Source: Azonexaceae bacterium
GTDB taxonomy: Bacteria > Pseudomonadota > Gammaproteobacteria > Burkholderiales > Rhodocyclaceae
Direction of reading: 5' to 3'
DNA length: 14,299 nt
Assembly (NCBI GenBank): GCA_009469685.1
Contig: SSTA01000298.1
Coordinates: 1-14,299 of the forward strand
Below the pieces are notes generated by a model. That model searched no databases. It saw nothing but the letters and a program-made list of their open reading frames with translations, and was not told the origin of the DNA. The position numbers and the translations under genes are program-made. Each line of letters begins with the position of its first letter. Position 1 is the first letter of the stretch. This document shows, piece by piece, positions 1 through 7,605 of this stretch.

Positions 1-769
1 GCCAATCGATCTCGCCAGGGGGGAGTTCCGGATATTCCACCACCCCCGCGCCGCTGTCCCCCTGCCGCAGCGCGATGGCGCCTTCGGCCCCCAGACTGGC
101 TCGGGCAAAAACGTCGCGGACAAATCCCAGATTGAGGGTCAGGCCCACCACGCCCAGGAAACGACCCTTTTCGCCCACCACCGGCCGCGCGAGCATGACC
201 GTTGGACGCCCCGTCGTCCGGGAGAGCAGTAGCCGCGACACGAACAGCTGCATCGCGGGATGGTCACGCAGCCGGTGGAAGTAATCCCGATCGGAAACGT
301 CTATGAGTCCCGAATCGGCGTCCGAAGCATAGACCAGGACACCGGCGGAATCGACGAAGTAATAGCCCTCGATTTCTGGAAACTGGCGGTCCTGCGGAAC
401 CAGAGGCGCAAGGCGCTTGGCCCAGGTATCGGCTTCGCCCCCTGCGACATAGCTTGGCCGCACCCGGGCGACCAAGTCGGACAGTTCGGCATCGGCCCGC
501 CGCAAGACGCCGCTCACCTGGGATTCGACCAGACCCGCCACGCCCACGGCTCGCACTTCGGCCTTGCGCAAGGCCTCCGAATGGCCCTCGGCAAGGAGGA
601 AACCCAAGAGGAGGATTACCGCCGCGAGAATCGCGGCCACCGGCAATAGCCTGAGACGGGACGAGGGAATCTGTCCCGATGGCAACGAAAACGCCTCCCA
701 CACCGCTCCCAGAGCGGGTTGCGCGGGTGTCAGGCTTTTCGCCTGACTGGAGTCACGGGCAATGGACAT
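1..769 (-). CDS. Membrane sensor protein with periplasmic PDC/dCache-like domain, 3' end cut by window edge
   Basis: Only the first 256 residues are present; the frame is open to the left edge of the window. After a cytoplasmic tail of about 40 residues comes one membrane helix (residues 41-60, LLPVAAILAAVILLLGFLLA). It is followed by an extracytoplasmic region with features of PDC/dCache sensors: YYFVDSAGVLVYAS at 136-149, the DRDYF signature at 160-164, a TGRPTVMLARPV strand at 186-197 and GRFLGVVG at 202-209. Proteins with this N-terminus are usually diguanylate cyclases, hybrid histidine kinases or chemoreceptors, but the output domain lies outside the window, so the class cannot be stated. 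The ATG at 769 gives a sensible tail and membrane segment; its ribosome binding site is weak (ATAGG). It diverges from a small membrane protein and two response-regulator genes, which makes a signalling role with them plausible. Confidence 0.85.
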   Translation of the reverse strand, partial: MSIARDSSQAKSLTPAQPALGAVWEAFSLPSGQIPSSRLRLLPVAAILAAVILLLGFLLAEGHSEALRKAEVRAVGVAGLVESQVSGVLRRADAELSDLVARVRPSYVAGGEADTWAKRLAPLVPQDRQFPEIEGYYFVDSAGVLVYASDADSGLIDVSDRDYFHRLRDHPAMQLFVSRLLLSRTTGRPTVMLARPVVGEKGRFLGVVGLTLNLGFVRDVFARASLGAEGAIALRQGDSGAGVVEYPELPPGEIDW

Positions 770-787
770 CGTCGACCTATTTCCACT

Positions 788-815
788 TATCATTTTGCAC
801 TGCAGCAAAATGATA
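788..815. repeat. Perfect 11-bp inverted repeat in the 5' leader of the sensor gene (possible operator)
   Basis: TATCATTTTGC (788-798) is exactly complementary to GCAAAATGATA (805-815), separated by ACTGCA. It lies 18 bases from the sensor start codon and just downstream of a TATATT -10-like element, so it would overlap the transcription start or leader RNA. No T-run follows on either strand, which argues against an intrinsic terminator. A dimeric repressor operator is the simplest reading; a leader hairpin is the alternative. The TGC/GCA-rich core loosely recalls operators such as those of PhaR, but that resemblance is weak. Confidence 0.6.
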
Positions 816-816
816 G

Positions 817-822
817 AATATA
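817..822 (-). promoter_or_regulatory. Possible -10 element of the leftward sensor gene
   Basis: On the minus strand this reads TATATT, about 50 bases before the sensor start codon and directly upstream of the perfect inverted repeat. The region is AT-rich against a GC-rich background. A TTGGAA at roughly -35 is present but the spacer is about 20 bases, longer than ideal, so this is only a candidate. Confidence 0.3.
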
Positions 823-979
823 GGGGAAATCCTCAAGCCATCTTCCAAAAACACTAGGAGACCCCATAAACTAGAGAAATCCTTCGTTTAGCGGCTGTTT
901 TCCACGAATTCGAGGCATGGGAAACGTGCTAATCTATGCATAAAGTAAGGTAAGGATGTTGGGGAAAAAGGAAATGACC

Positions 980-1387
980 ATGGCCATCTTCCAAGGGATA
1001 GGGGACGAAATCCGCCGACTGGCAAGTGCACTGCAGCAACGGGGAACTTGGTTCTTCCTTGCCGTTTTGGCGGTTTTTTCCGGAATCGTCTATCTCACGT
1101 TCCGTTACGCCCTGCGCATGGACTTCTTGCTGCGGGTACACCGTCTGACGGATTCGAACTGCGGAAACATGGACAATCCCACCATGCTCACCGTCTTTTG
1201 CGCTTCGATCTTCTTTGGCCTTGCGCTCGTGGTTTCCTTTGGCGAGATGGCACGGCACGCCGAGTTTTCGAGGCATCAGGCCTGGCGCCAGGCTCGCGGT
1301 GCCGCTTGGCTCTGCGCAGGGTGGATCGCGCTCGCCCTGGCCATCGGCGCCACCATGCTCGCCATCCTGGTCAGGCATTGCGCCTGA
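980..1387 (+). CDS. Small three-helix membrane protein of unknown function
   Basis: I do not recognise this 135-residue protein. Three hydrophobic stretches suited to membrane helices are visible, near residues 24-43 (WFFLAVLAVFSGIVYLTF), 69-90 (around TVFCASIFFGLALVVSF) and 108-132. Between the first two lies a loop with an isolated cysteine; a second charged loop (EMARHAEFSRHQAWRQAR) follows. The in-frame ATG at 980 is preferred because AAGGA ends seven bases before it. ATGs at 956 and 974 would add 8 and 2 residues but have poorly spaced ribosome binding sites. The gene ends nine bases before the REC-GGDEF gene on the same strand, so co-transcription with the two regulators is likely. It might be a membrane partner of that signalling module, but nothing in the sequence proves this. 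Confidence 0.7.
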   Translation: MAIFQGIGDEIRRLASALQQRGTWFFLAVLAVFSGIVYLTFRYALRMDFLLRVHRLTDSNCGNMDNPTMLTVFCASIFFGLALVVSFGEMARHAEFSRHQAWRQARGAAWLCAGWIALALAIGATMLAILVRHCA

Positions 1388-1396
1388 CGATAAGCC

Positions 1397-2353
1397 ATGA
1401 AGATCCTGGTCGTCGAGGACACCCGAACGAACGCTGCGCTCCTGCGCGAAATATTGCTGCGGCGCGGTGACGATGCGCTTGTCGCGGAAACCGGAGCCCA
1501 AGCGCTTGCCGCCTACGACGCAGAGTCGCCAGACCTGATCCTGCTCGACGTCATGCTACCCGACACCGACGGCTATACCGTCGCGCGGGAAGTTCGCAAG
1601 CGGGAAACAAACCGCCGCTGGACCCCGATCATCTTCCTCTCGGCCATGACCTCCGACGCCCACCTGGAAGCGGGAATCGCGGCGGGTGGCGACGACTATC
1701 TGTTCAAGCCCATCAGCGAGGCCGTCGTCGCGGCGAAGATCGCCGCCATGCAGCGCCTGGTCCGCATGCGCGACCAACTGGTCGAAACGACGCGCCAACT
1801 GGATACCGCCAACCGGGAGCTGCAAAGGCTGTCGACCCGGGACGGCCTCACCGGCATCGGCAATCGCCGCTTCTTCGACGATCTGCTGACGCGCGAATGG
1901 GGCCGCTCCCTGCGCAACGGCAGCGAGATCGCCCTTCTCCTCTGCGATGTGGACTACTTCAAGCGCTACAACGACACCTATGGCCATCAGACGGGCGACC
2001 AATGCCTCAAGGCAGTGGCCGACGCCCTGGCGAGCGCCGTCGGCAGGACATCGGACATCGTAGCCCGCTATGGTGGCGAGGAATTTGTCGTCGTCCTGCC
2101 CGACACCAGCGTCGGCGGCATCCTCTTCGTCGCCGAGAAACTCCGCCATGGCGTGCATTGCCTGGCCATCCCGCACTCCGCTTCGGAACGCGGTTTCGTC
2201 ACGATCAGCGTGGGCATCGCCAGTGCCGTCCCGACCCGGGGGTTGACTCCGGCCGCCCTCATCGACCGAGCCGACCGTGCCCTCTACCGCGCCAAACAAG
2301 GCGGCCGCGACCGCGTCTGCCGATTCGATCCCGACCTTGACCAGCCGGCCTGA
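1397..2353 (+). CDS. Response regulator diguanylate cyclase (REC-GGDEF, PleD/WspR-like)
   Basis: The 318-residue protein starts with a receiver domain (1-120) with acidic residues E7 and D8, phospho-acceptor D51, switch residue S82 and K104 in FKP. A helical, coiled-coil-like linker (about 121-145) leads to a GGDEF domain (about 146-310). The active site is GGEEF at 226-230 and the nucleotide-binding region includes DVDYFKRYND. An RxxD inhibitory site (RTSD, 217-220) sits exactly five residues before GGEEF, so product inhibition is probably intact. It should condense two GTP into cyclic di-GMP when D51 is phosphorylated. No EAL or HD-GYP domain is fused. It lies between the small membrane protein and a CheY-like regulator, both on the same strand, so one transcript is likely. 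The cognate kinase is not in view. Confidence 0.95.
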   Translation: MKILVVEDTRTNAALLREILLRRGDDALVAETGAQALAAYDAESPDLILLDVMLPDTDGYTVAREVRKRETNRRWTPIIFLSAMTSDAHLEAGIAAGGDDYLFKPISEAVVAAKIAAMQRLVRMRDQLVETTRQLDTANRELQRLSTRDGLTGIGNRRFFDDLLTREWGRSLRNGSEIALLLCDVDYFKRYNDTYGHQTGDQCLKAVADALASAVGRTSDIVARYGGEEFVVVLPDTSVGGILFVAEKLRHGVHCLAIPHSASERGFVTISVGIASAVPTRGLTPAALIDRADRALYRAKQGGRDRVCRFDPDLDQPA

Positions 2354-2372
2354 ACCGGCCAGACTTGTCCCC

Positions 2373-2765
2373 ATGTCCCGAAAGCGCGCCACCCTCATGA
2401 TCGTCGACGACAACGACATGATGCGCACCTTGTTGCGCGGCATTTTGCGCGCCGAGAATTACGAGGTCGTTGCCGAAGCCCGCCACGGCGCAGCAGCCGT
2501 CGAGCAGGCCCAGCTCCTCAATCCGGACATCATCTGCATGGATGTAGTCATGCCCGAAATGGACGGCCTGGAAGCCTTGCGGGAAATCAAGTCGGCCAAT
2601 CCGGAGATCGCGGTGGTCATGATCACCGGCAACGCCAGCAGTGAAAACGTTCAGGAAGCCATCCAGAACGGCGCTTCGGGCTTCATCGTCAAGCCCTTCA
2701 ACGCTGCCAAGGTCCTTAGTACCCTCGATCGGGTGCTGAGTGCGAAGACGGCCAAGACCGGCTGA
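2373..2765 (+). CDS. Single-domain CheY-like response regulator
   Basis: This 130-residue protein is a receiver domain and nothing else. The metal-binding acidic pair D12-D13, phospho-acceptor D57 (in CMDVVMPEMDG), T85 (in VVMITGNAS) and K107 (in IVKPF) are all present, so it should be phosphorylatable. No DNA-binding or enzymatic output is attached, so it must act by protein-protein contact (flagellar motor, a kinase, or as a phosphate sink). The ATG at 2373 gives the canonical receiver N-terminus. An in-frame ATG at 2277 would add an unlikely 32-residue tail overlapping the preceding gene. It starts 19 bases after the diguanylate cyclase and probably shares its transcript. It ends three bases from the stop codon of the converging gloB gene. 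Which kinase it serves cannot be told from here. Confidence 0.92.
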   Translation: MSRKRATLMIVDDNDMMRTLLRGILRAENYEVVAEARHGAAAVEQAQLLNPDIICMDVVMPEMDGLEALREIKSANPEIAVVMITGNASSENVQEAIQNGASGFIVKPFNAAKVLSTLDRVLSAKTAKTG

Positions 2766-2768
2766 GGC

Positions 2769-3524
2769 TCAGAAAACGTTCTTCCACTCGCGTATCGCGG
2801 CAAACACCCCCACACCGTCAGCTGCAGCGGGGTTTCTCGCGATGGCAGCCCGTTTCACGGCGGGGTGGTCGCAACGCAAGAAAGGGTTGGTCGCCAACTC
2901 TTCGGCAAGATCCAGGGGCACCGTCGCCTCTCCGCGGCGGCGCATCTCGGCCACCCTGGCGCGCCGCCGCACAATGGCAGGATTTTCCGGCTCCACGGCA
3001 AGGGCGAATTCCAGATTGGCCGCCGTGTATTCGTGGGCACAATAGACCCGCGTCTCCGGCGGCAATGCCACGAGCCGGGCGAGTGAGGCCGCCATCTGAC
3101 CGGGAGTGCCTTCAAAAAGTCGGCCACAGCCGGCACCGAACAAGGTATCGCCGACGAACGCCGCCCCAGGCATGAGATAGGCGAGATGACCGAGGGTATG
3201 GCCGGGCACCGCAAGAACTTCGAATTCCTGCTCGAGGACGACGATGCGCTCGCCGCCCAAAAGCGGCTGGGTGCAGCCTGTGATAGACTCGCTGGCAGGT
3301 CCGAAGACGGCGGATTGCCAGCGGTCGGCGAGGGCGACGACCCCGCCCTGATGGTCACCATGGTGATGGGTCACCAGAATGGCATCGAGGGCGAGCCCCC
3401 GGGCGGTCAAGGCCGCGTCGACCGGGGCGGCGTCCCCAGGATCGACCACCGCCGCATGCCTTCCACGGACCAGCAGCCAGATGTAGTTGTCCTTGAAGGC
3501 GGGAATGAACGATATTTCGAGCAT
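2769..3524 (-). CDS. gloB: Hydroxyacylglutathione hydrolase (glyoxalase II)
   Basis: This cytoplasmic metallo-beta-lactamase-fold enzyme hydrolyses S-lactoylglutathione to D-lactate and glutathione, the second step of methylglyoxal detoxification. The 251-residue length matches the family. The N-terminus FIPAFKDNYIWLL is characteristic and fixes the ATG at 3524. Metal ligands are visible: THHHGDH with H53, H55, D57 and H58, then H109 (PGHTLGH), D126 (FVGDTLF) and H164 (AHEYTAANLEFA). The family C-terminal NPFLR motif is present. The gene runs opposite to yafS and their ATG codons overlap in the tetranucleotide CATG at 3522-3525, so each promoter must lie inside the other gene unless a start is misassigned. 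The gloB-yafS-rnhA-dnaQ neighbourhood also occurs in E. coli, which strengthens the call. Confidence 0.97.
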   Translation of the reverse strand: MLEISFIPAFKDNYIWLLVRGRHAAVVDPGDAAPVDAALTARGLALDAILVTHHHGDHQGGVVALADRWQSAVFGPASESITGCTQPLLGGERIVVLEQEFEVLAVPGHTLGHLAYLMPGAAFVGDTLFGAGCGRLFEGTPGQMAASLARLVALPPETRVYCAHEYTAANLEFALAVEPENPAIVRRRARVAEMRRRGEATVPLDLAEELATNPFLRCDHPAVKRAAIARNPAAADGVGVFAAIREWKNVF

Positions 3525-4272
3525 GTCTGAACTATTGGCCGAGACACCCCGCCTGTCAATTCCTGGTCTAGCGGAATGGCTGGAAACTCCCCAGGGCCGC
3601 TATGTGGCAGCCTGGGAAAGCGCGCACGTCGACGCCGTCGTCGCCGACGTCTTCGGCTTCAACGCCCTGCAACTGGGCATGCCGGAATGCGACTTCCTCC
3701 GGGCCAACCGCATCCCCATGCGGCAGAAGGCCGGGGAGGCTGGGGCAGTCGATGTCCTGTGCAGTCTGGAAGCTCTTCCCTTCGCCTCCCATAGCACCGA
3801 CCTGGTCATCCTGCCCCATGTCCTCGAATTCCACCCCGATCCCCATCAGGTTCTGCGAGAAGTCGAACGCATCCTGATTCCGGAGGGCCAGGTGGTGATC
3901 CTGGCCTTCAATCCCCTTTCCCTCTGGGGATTGCGACGCCGCTTCGGTTCGGGCCGCGATCGCTTTCCCTGGAGCGGGCACTATCTCTCTCCCCTGCGAC
4001 TGCGGGACTGGCTCAAGCTCTTGGGGTTCGAAACCGACCGCGGGGCCTTCGGCTGCTATGCGCCCCCCTTCCGTCAGGAGGCCTGGCTGCGGCGCTGGCG
4101 CTTTCTGGAGCTGGCGGGAGACCGCTGGTGGGGTTTCGGCGGCGGCGTCTATCTCCTGCGCGCGGTCAAGCGCACCCACGGCCTGCGTCTCATCATGCCC
4201 AACTGGAAGAAAACGGCAGTGCGCGGCAAGGCTTTGCGTCCGGTCGCCCAGCGCGAGATCCGTCTTGACTGA
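3523..4272 (+). CDS. yafS: YafS-type SAM-dependent methyltransferase
   Basis: The protein (249 residues) resembles class I methyltransferases over its middle: [34 protein letters not shown], then [19 protein letters not shown]. The order and wording closely follow E. coli YafS, including the LQLG and FNPLS segments and a C-terminal basic tail. The usual glycine-rich GxGxG loop of motif I is absent; ALQLGMPE occupies that place, as in YafS relatives. Substrate and pathway are unknown. The ATG at 3523 is taken because it gives the N-terminus [10 protein letters not shown]. An ATG at 3505 has a better ribosome binding site (GAAGG) but would overlap gloB antisense by 20 bases. The stop codon overlaps the probable TTG start of rnhA, so the two are likely translated in a coupled manner. 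Confidence 0.88.
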   Translation: MSELLAETPRLSIPGLAEWLETPQGRYVAAWESAHVDAVVADVFGFNALQLGMPECDFLRANRIPMRQKAGEAGAVDVLCSLEALPFASHSTDLVILPHVLEFHPDPHQVLREVERILIPEGQVVILAFNPLSLWGLRRRFGSGRDRFPWSGHYLSPLRLRDWLKLLGFETDRGAFGCYAPPFRQEAWLRRWRFLELAGDRWWGFGGGVYLLRAVKRTHGLRLIMPNWKKTAVRGKALRPVAQREIRLD

Positions 4273-4717
4273 AGTGGTGGAAATCTTCACCGATGGCGCC
4301 TGCCGCGGCAACCCCGGCCCCGGGGGCTGGGGGGCCATCCTCCGCCTGGGCGGCCGCGAGAAGGAATTGTGGGGCGGCGAGGCCCAGACCACCAACAACC
4401 GCATGGAGCTGACTGCCGTCATCCGCGCCCTGGAAGCGCTGAAGCGGCCGGTCGACGCCCGCGTACACACCGATTCCCAGTATGTGATCAACGGCATCCA
4501 GACCTGGATAGTCGGCTGGAAGCGCAACGGCTGGAAGACGGCCGACAAAAAGCCGGTCAAGAACGCCGATCTGTGGCAGGCCCTCGATGCCCTGGCCGCG
4601 GGTCATCGCCTGGAATGGGTCTGGGTGAAGGGCCACGCCGGCCATCCTGAAAACGAACGTGCCGACGCCCTCGCCAACCGAGGCATCGACGAGCTCTCCC
4701 CCGTGAGGCAAGCATGA
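4265..4717 (+). CDS. rnhA: Ribonuclease HI
   Basis: This enzyme degrades the RNA strand of RNA-DNA hybrids during replication and R-loop removal. With the TTG at 4265 as start, the protein is 150 residues and the catalytic residues fall exactly at the E. coli numbers: D10 (FTDGAC), E48 (NNRMEL), D70 (HTDSQYV), H124 (VKGHAGH) and D134 (NERADALA). The basic handle region ([19 protein letters not shown]) is also there. No ATG exists upstream of the conserved VEIFTDG. GTG codons at 4274 and 4277 are alternatives but would shorten the N-terminus. The start overlaps the end of yafS by eight bases, and the stop overlaps the dnaQ start as ATGA, so yafS, rnhA and dnaQ form a coupled run. In E. coli rnhA and dnaQ are divergent, so the orientation here differs. 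Confidence 0.95.
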   Translation: MTEVVEIFTDGACRGNPGPGGWGAILRLGGREKELWGGEAQTTNNRMELTAVIRALEALKRPVDARVHTDSQYVINGIQTWIVGWKRNGWKTADKKPVKNADLWQALDALAAGHRLEWVWVKGHAGHPENERADALANRGIDELSPVRQA

Positions 4718-5442
4718 GGCAGATCGTCCTCGATACCGAAACTACCGGACTCGATCCCCGCCAGGGGCACCGCATCATTGAAATCGCCTGCCTTGAGCTC
4801 GTCAATCGCCGCCTCACCGGCCGCCATCTCCACAAGTACCTCAATCCCGATCGGGAAATCGACGAAGGCGCCGCGGCAGTCCACGGCATCACCCTGGATT
4901 TTCTCGCCGACAAGCCGCGCTTCGCCGACGTCGCGGACGAATTTCTCGAGTTCGTCAGCGGTGCCGAACTGGTGATCCACAACGCTCCCTTCGACATCGG
5001 CTTTCTCGATGCCGAACTGGATCTCCTGGGGCGGGTGCCCGTGCAAACCGTGTGCTCCGGAGTCCGCGACACCCTGCGCATGGCCAGGGAACTCCACCCC
5101 GGCAAGCGCAACAGTCTCGACGCCCTCTGCGAGCGCTACGCCATCGACAATTCGGGACGTACCCTGCACGGAGCGCTCCTCGACACGGAACTCCTGGCCG
5201 AAGTCTACCTGGCCATGACCCGGGGTCAGGACAGCCTGATCGCCGACCTCGACGATCCGCGCCAGGACGCCCATGGGGGAGCTTCCGGAGAACGCCGTCC
5301 ACGCTCCCCCCTCCTGGTCCGGCGGGCCGACGAGGCCGAGCTCGGCGAACATAGGCGCATCCTGGCCGCCATCGACAAGGAGACCAAGGGCCAGTGCCTG
5401 TGGCTCAAAACCGAATCCGGCGAGCTTGCGGCAGGGGGATGA
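4714..5442 (+). CDS. dnaQ: DNA polymerase III epsilon subunit, 3'-5' proofreading exonuclease
   Basis: The 242-residue protein has the DEDDh exonuclease arrangement: ExoI LDTETTG with D7 and E9, Exo[13 protein letters not shown] with D94, and Exo[13 protein letters not shown] with H152 and D157. The length is close to the 243 residues of E. coli epsilon, so it is the dedicated proofreading subunit and not a domain of a larger polymerase. The C-terminal part (about 185-242) is the segment that in E. coli binds the alpha polymerase subunit; it is less conserved and charged here. The ATG at 4714 overlaps the rnhA stop (ATGA), indicating translational coupling. No separate promoter was seen, so expression probably depends on the yafS-rnhA transcript or on promoters inside those genes. 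Confidence 0.96.
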   Translation: MRQIVLDTETTGLDPRQGHRIIEIACLELVNRRLTGRHLHKYLNPDREIDEGAAAVHGITLDFLADKPRFADVADEFLEFVSGAELVIHNAPFDIGFLDAELDLLGRVPVQTVCSGVRDTLRMARELHPGKRNSLDALCERYAIDNSGRTLHGALLDTELLAEVYLAMTRGQDSLIADLDDPRQDAHGGASGERRPRSPLLVRRADEAELGEHRRILAAIDKETKGQCLWLKTESGELAAGG

Positions 5443-5518
5443 GCAAGCCAGCCCTCCCCCAGCGCGGGGAATCCGACCCAGGCTCCACGACGGGTCGCAA
5501 GTCCGCTTTCCATCCCCG

Positions 5519-6943
5519 ATGGACACCCCCGCTCCCATCGCCACGCTGACCGGCCTGACGGCAGCGTTTGAGTGCGTGCGCGCGGCCTCCCGCGCCGACC
5601 CGTTCCCCTCGCTGGCCGTCCGCCGCAGGCGACTCGATGCCCTGGCGGCCCTGGTCCATGACCGGCGCGACGATATCGCCGCCGCCATCGCTCAAGATTT
5701 TGGCCACCGCCCCGCCCGGGAAAGCCTGCTCCTGGAGGTCTTCCCCACTCTGGAGGCCCTACGCCACGCCCGCCGCCACCTGCCTGGCTGGATGCGTCCG
5801 CGCCATACCCGCGTCTCGCCCTGGTTCCTTCCCGCTCGTGCCGAGATCCGTTACCAGCCGCTGGGCTGCGTCGGCATCATCGCCCCCTGGAACTACCCCC
5901 TCTTCCTCGCCGCCGCGCCCCTGGCCTCGGTCTTCGCCGCCGGCAACCGTGCCCTGGTCAAGCTTTCCGAATACACCCCAGCGACCGCCGACCTCCTGGC
6001 TGCCCTGGTGCCCCGCTATTTCGCCCCGGACGAGTTCGCCGTCGTGGGGGGCGACGCAGAACTGGCCAAGGCCTTCGCCGCCCTACCCTTCGATCACCTC
6101 TTGTTCACAGGCTCGACCGGCGTCGGGCGCCAGGTGATGGCCGCCGCGGCAGCGAATCTCACCCCGGTCACCCTGGAATTGGGCGGCAAATCGCCAGCCC
6201 TCGTCGCGCCGGACTACCCTCTGACCCGCGCGGCCGAGCGTATCGTCCTCGGCAAGGGGCTCAACGCCGGCCAGACCTGCATTGCCCCCGATTACGTCCT
6301 CCTTCCCTCCGGCAGCGAGGAGTCCTTCCTGGCTGCCGCCCGCCGGACGGCCATCGCCGCCTGGCCGGATTTCGCCCACTGCCCCGATGTCGCGGCGATC
6401 GCCAACGAACGCCATTTTCAACGCTTGCTGGCGTATCTCGACGACGCTCGGACGGCGGGGGCCCGCATCGAACCCCTGCTTCCCGAGGCCCGACCCGATC
6501 CCGCAACCCGCCGCTTCCCGCCCATCGCCCTCCTGGACGTTCCGGCGAGCTGCCGCGTGATGCACGAAGAAATCTTCGGCCCCCTGCTGCCCCTGGTTCC
6601 CTACGCGGACGTGGACCAGGCCCTAGCCTGGGTGCAGGGACGGGAACGCCCCCTGGCCTTCTACCTTTTCGACGAAAATCCCGCCCGCACCGAAAGCATC
6701 CTGAACGCCACCGTTGCCGGCGGCGTCACGGTGAATGACACCCTGCTCCACATCGCCCATGACAGCCTCCCGTTCGGTGGCGTAGGTGCCAGCGGCATGG
6801 GCCAGATCCATGGCCATGCGGGCTTCCTGACCTTCGCCAAGGAAATGTCCGTCTTCCGCCAAAGCCGGACCAACGGAATGGGCCTGCTCAAACCGCCCTA
6901 TGGCAAGACCTTCGACGCCCTGCTGCGCCTGCTGGTGCGCTGA
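5519..6943 (+). CDS. NAD(P)-dependent aldehyde dehydrogenase, coniferyl-aldehyde dehydrogenase type
   Basis: This enzyme of 474 residues oxidises an aldehyde to the acid. Family landmarks are APWNYP (N125), FTGSTGVG, the general-base glutamate E220 in LELGGKSP, and catalytic cysteine C254 in GQTCIAPDY. That cysteine motif, together with the C-terminal LPFGGVGASGMGQIHG and the FAKEMSVF segment, is typical of the subgroup annotated as coniferyl aldehyde dehydrogenase (CalB-like). The true substrate may be a different aromatic or medium-chain aldehyde. The ATG at 5519 gives the usual N-terminus but has no clear ribosome binding site; longer in-frame versions would read into dnaQ. It lies 76 bases after dnaQ and 11 bases before the pseudouridine synthase gene. 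No lignin or aromatic degradation gene is nearby, so the neighbourhood does not help with substrate. Confidence 0.92.
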   Translation: MDTPAPIATLTGLTAAFECVRAASRADPFPSLAVRRRRLDALAALVHDRRDDIAAAIAQDFGHRPARESLLLEVFPTLEALRHARRHLPGWMRPRHTRVSPWFLPARAEIRYQPLGCVGIIAPWNYPLFLAAAPLASVFAAGNRALVKLSEYTPATADLLAALVPRYFAPDEFAVVGGDAELAKAFAALPFDHLLFTGSTGVGRQVMAAAAANLTPVTLELGGKSPALVAPDYPLTRAAERIVLGKGLNAGQTCIAPDYVLLPSGSEESFLAAARRTAIAAWPDFAHCPDVAAIANERHFQRLLAYLDDARTAGARIEPLLPEARPDPATRRFPPIALLDVPASCRVMHEEIFGPLLPLVPYADVDQALAWVQGRERPLAFYLFDENPARTESILNATVAGGVTVNDTLLHIAHDSLPFGGVGASGMGQIHGHAGFLTFAKEMSVFRQSRTNGMGLLKPPYGKTFDALLRLLVR

Positions 6944-6954
6944 TTTCGAAGTCC

Positions 6955-7605
6955 ATGGACCCGGTTCGCCCCTACAGCCCTCCACCCGCAGACCATGCCC
7001 CGCCGCTCTATATCGACGCCGCCCTGGTCGTCCTGGTGAAGCCTGCCGGCCTGCTTTCCGCCCCCGGCCGCGGGCCGGACAAGGAGGATTGTCTCCTTTC
7101 CCGCGGGCAACACCGTTTCGGCGAGCTGTTTCTGGTGCACCGTCTCGACATGGATACTTCCGGCCTGCTCATTCTTGCGCGTTCGCGCGAGGCGCACAGC
7201 CGGCTTTCCGCGCAATTCCGCGAGCGCAGGATCGACAAGACCTACGAGGCCATGGTCGCAGGCCGGGTCGCCGCCGACTGGGGCGAAATCGAACTGCCCC
7301 TGTCCTGCGATTGGCCTCGCAGGCCCCGTCAGCAAGTCGATTTCCTCCGCGGCCGACCCTCGACGACCCGGTTTCGCGTCCTCAACCGCGACCCCGCACA
7401 GGGCAGGACCCGCCTCGAGCTCACACCGATTACCGGGCGTTCCCACCAGTTGCGGGTCCATTGCCTGGCGCTGGGGCATCCGATCATCGGCGACCCGCTC
7501 TACGGCAATGCAGGCGAGCGACTGCTCCTGCATGCCCGCCGTATCGCATTCGCCCATCCGCTCTCGGCACGCCCCTTGGCCTTCGAAGACGCGCCGCCCT
7601 TCTGA
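6955..7605 (+). CDS. rluA: RluA-family RNA pseudouridine synthase
   Basis: The protein (216 residues) isomerises uridine to pseudouridine in RNA. It shows the family motifs in order: VLVKPAGLLSAPGRG (26-40), the catalytic LVHRLDMDTSGLL with nucleophile D65 (60-72), KTYEAMV, and near the end TGRSHQLRVH with HPIIGDPLYG. There is no N-terminal S4 domain, and the size matches E. coli RluA (219 residues), which modifies U746 of 23S rRNA and U32 of several tRNAs. Assignment to RluA rather than another short family member such as RluE-like or YqcB/TruC-type enzymes rests on length and HRLDM, so target sites are uncertain. It begins 11 bases after the aldehyde dehydrogenase stop, so the two are probably co-transcribed. 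No clear intrinsic terminator follows. Confidence 0.9.
   Translation: MDPVRPYSPPPADHAPPLYIDAALVVLVKPAGLLSAPGRGPDKEDCLLSRGQHRFGELFLVHRLDMDTSGLLILARSREAHSRLSAQFRERRIDKTYEAMVAGRVAADWGEIELPLSCDWPRRPRQQVDFLRGRPSTTRFRVLNRDPAQGRTRLELTPITGRSHQLRVHCLALGHPIIGDPLYGNAGERLLLHARRIAFAHPLSARPLAFEDAPPF

Noticed and set aside
2277..2372. N-terminal extension of the CheY-like protein from the ATG at 2277
   Set aside because: It overlaps the end of the diguanylate cyclase gene out of frame and adds residues with no receiver-domain counterpart.
4603..5688. Minus-strand open frame (361 codons) opposite rnhA, dnaQ and the aldehyde dehydrogenase start
   Set aside because: It spans three unrelated real genes in antisense and has no motifs.
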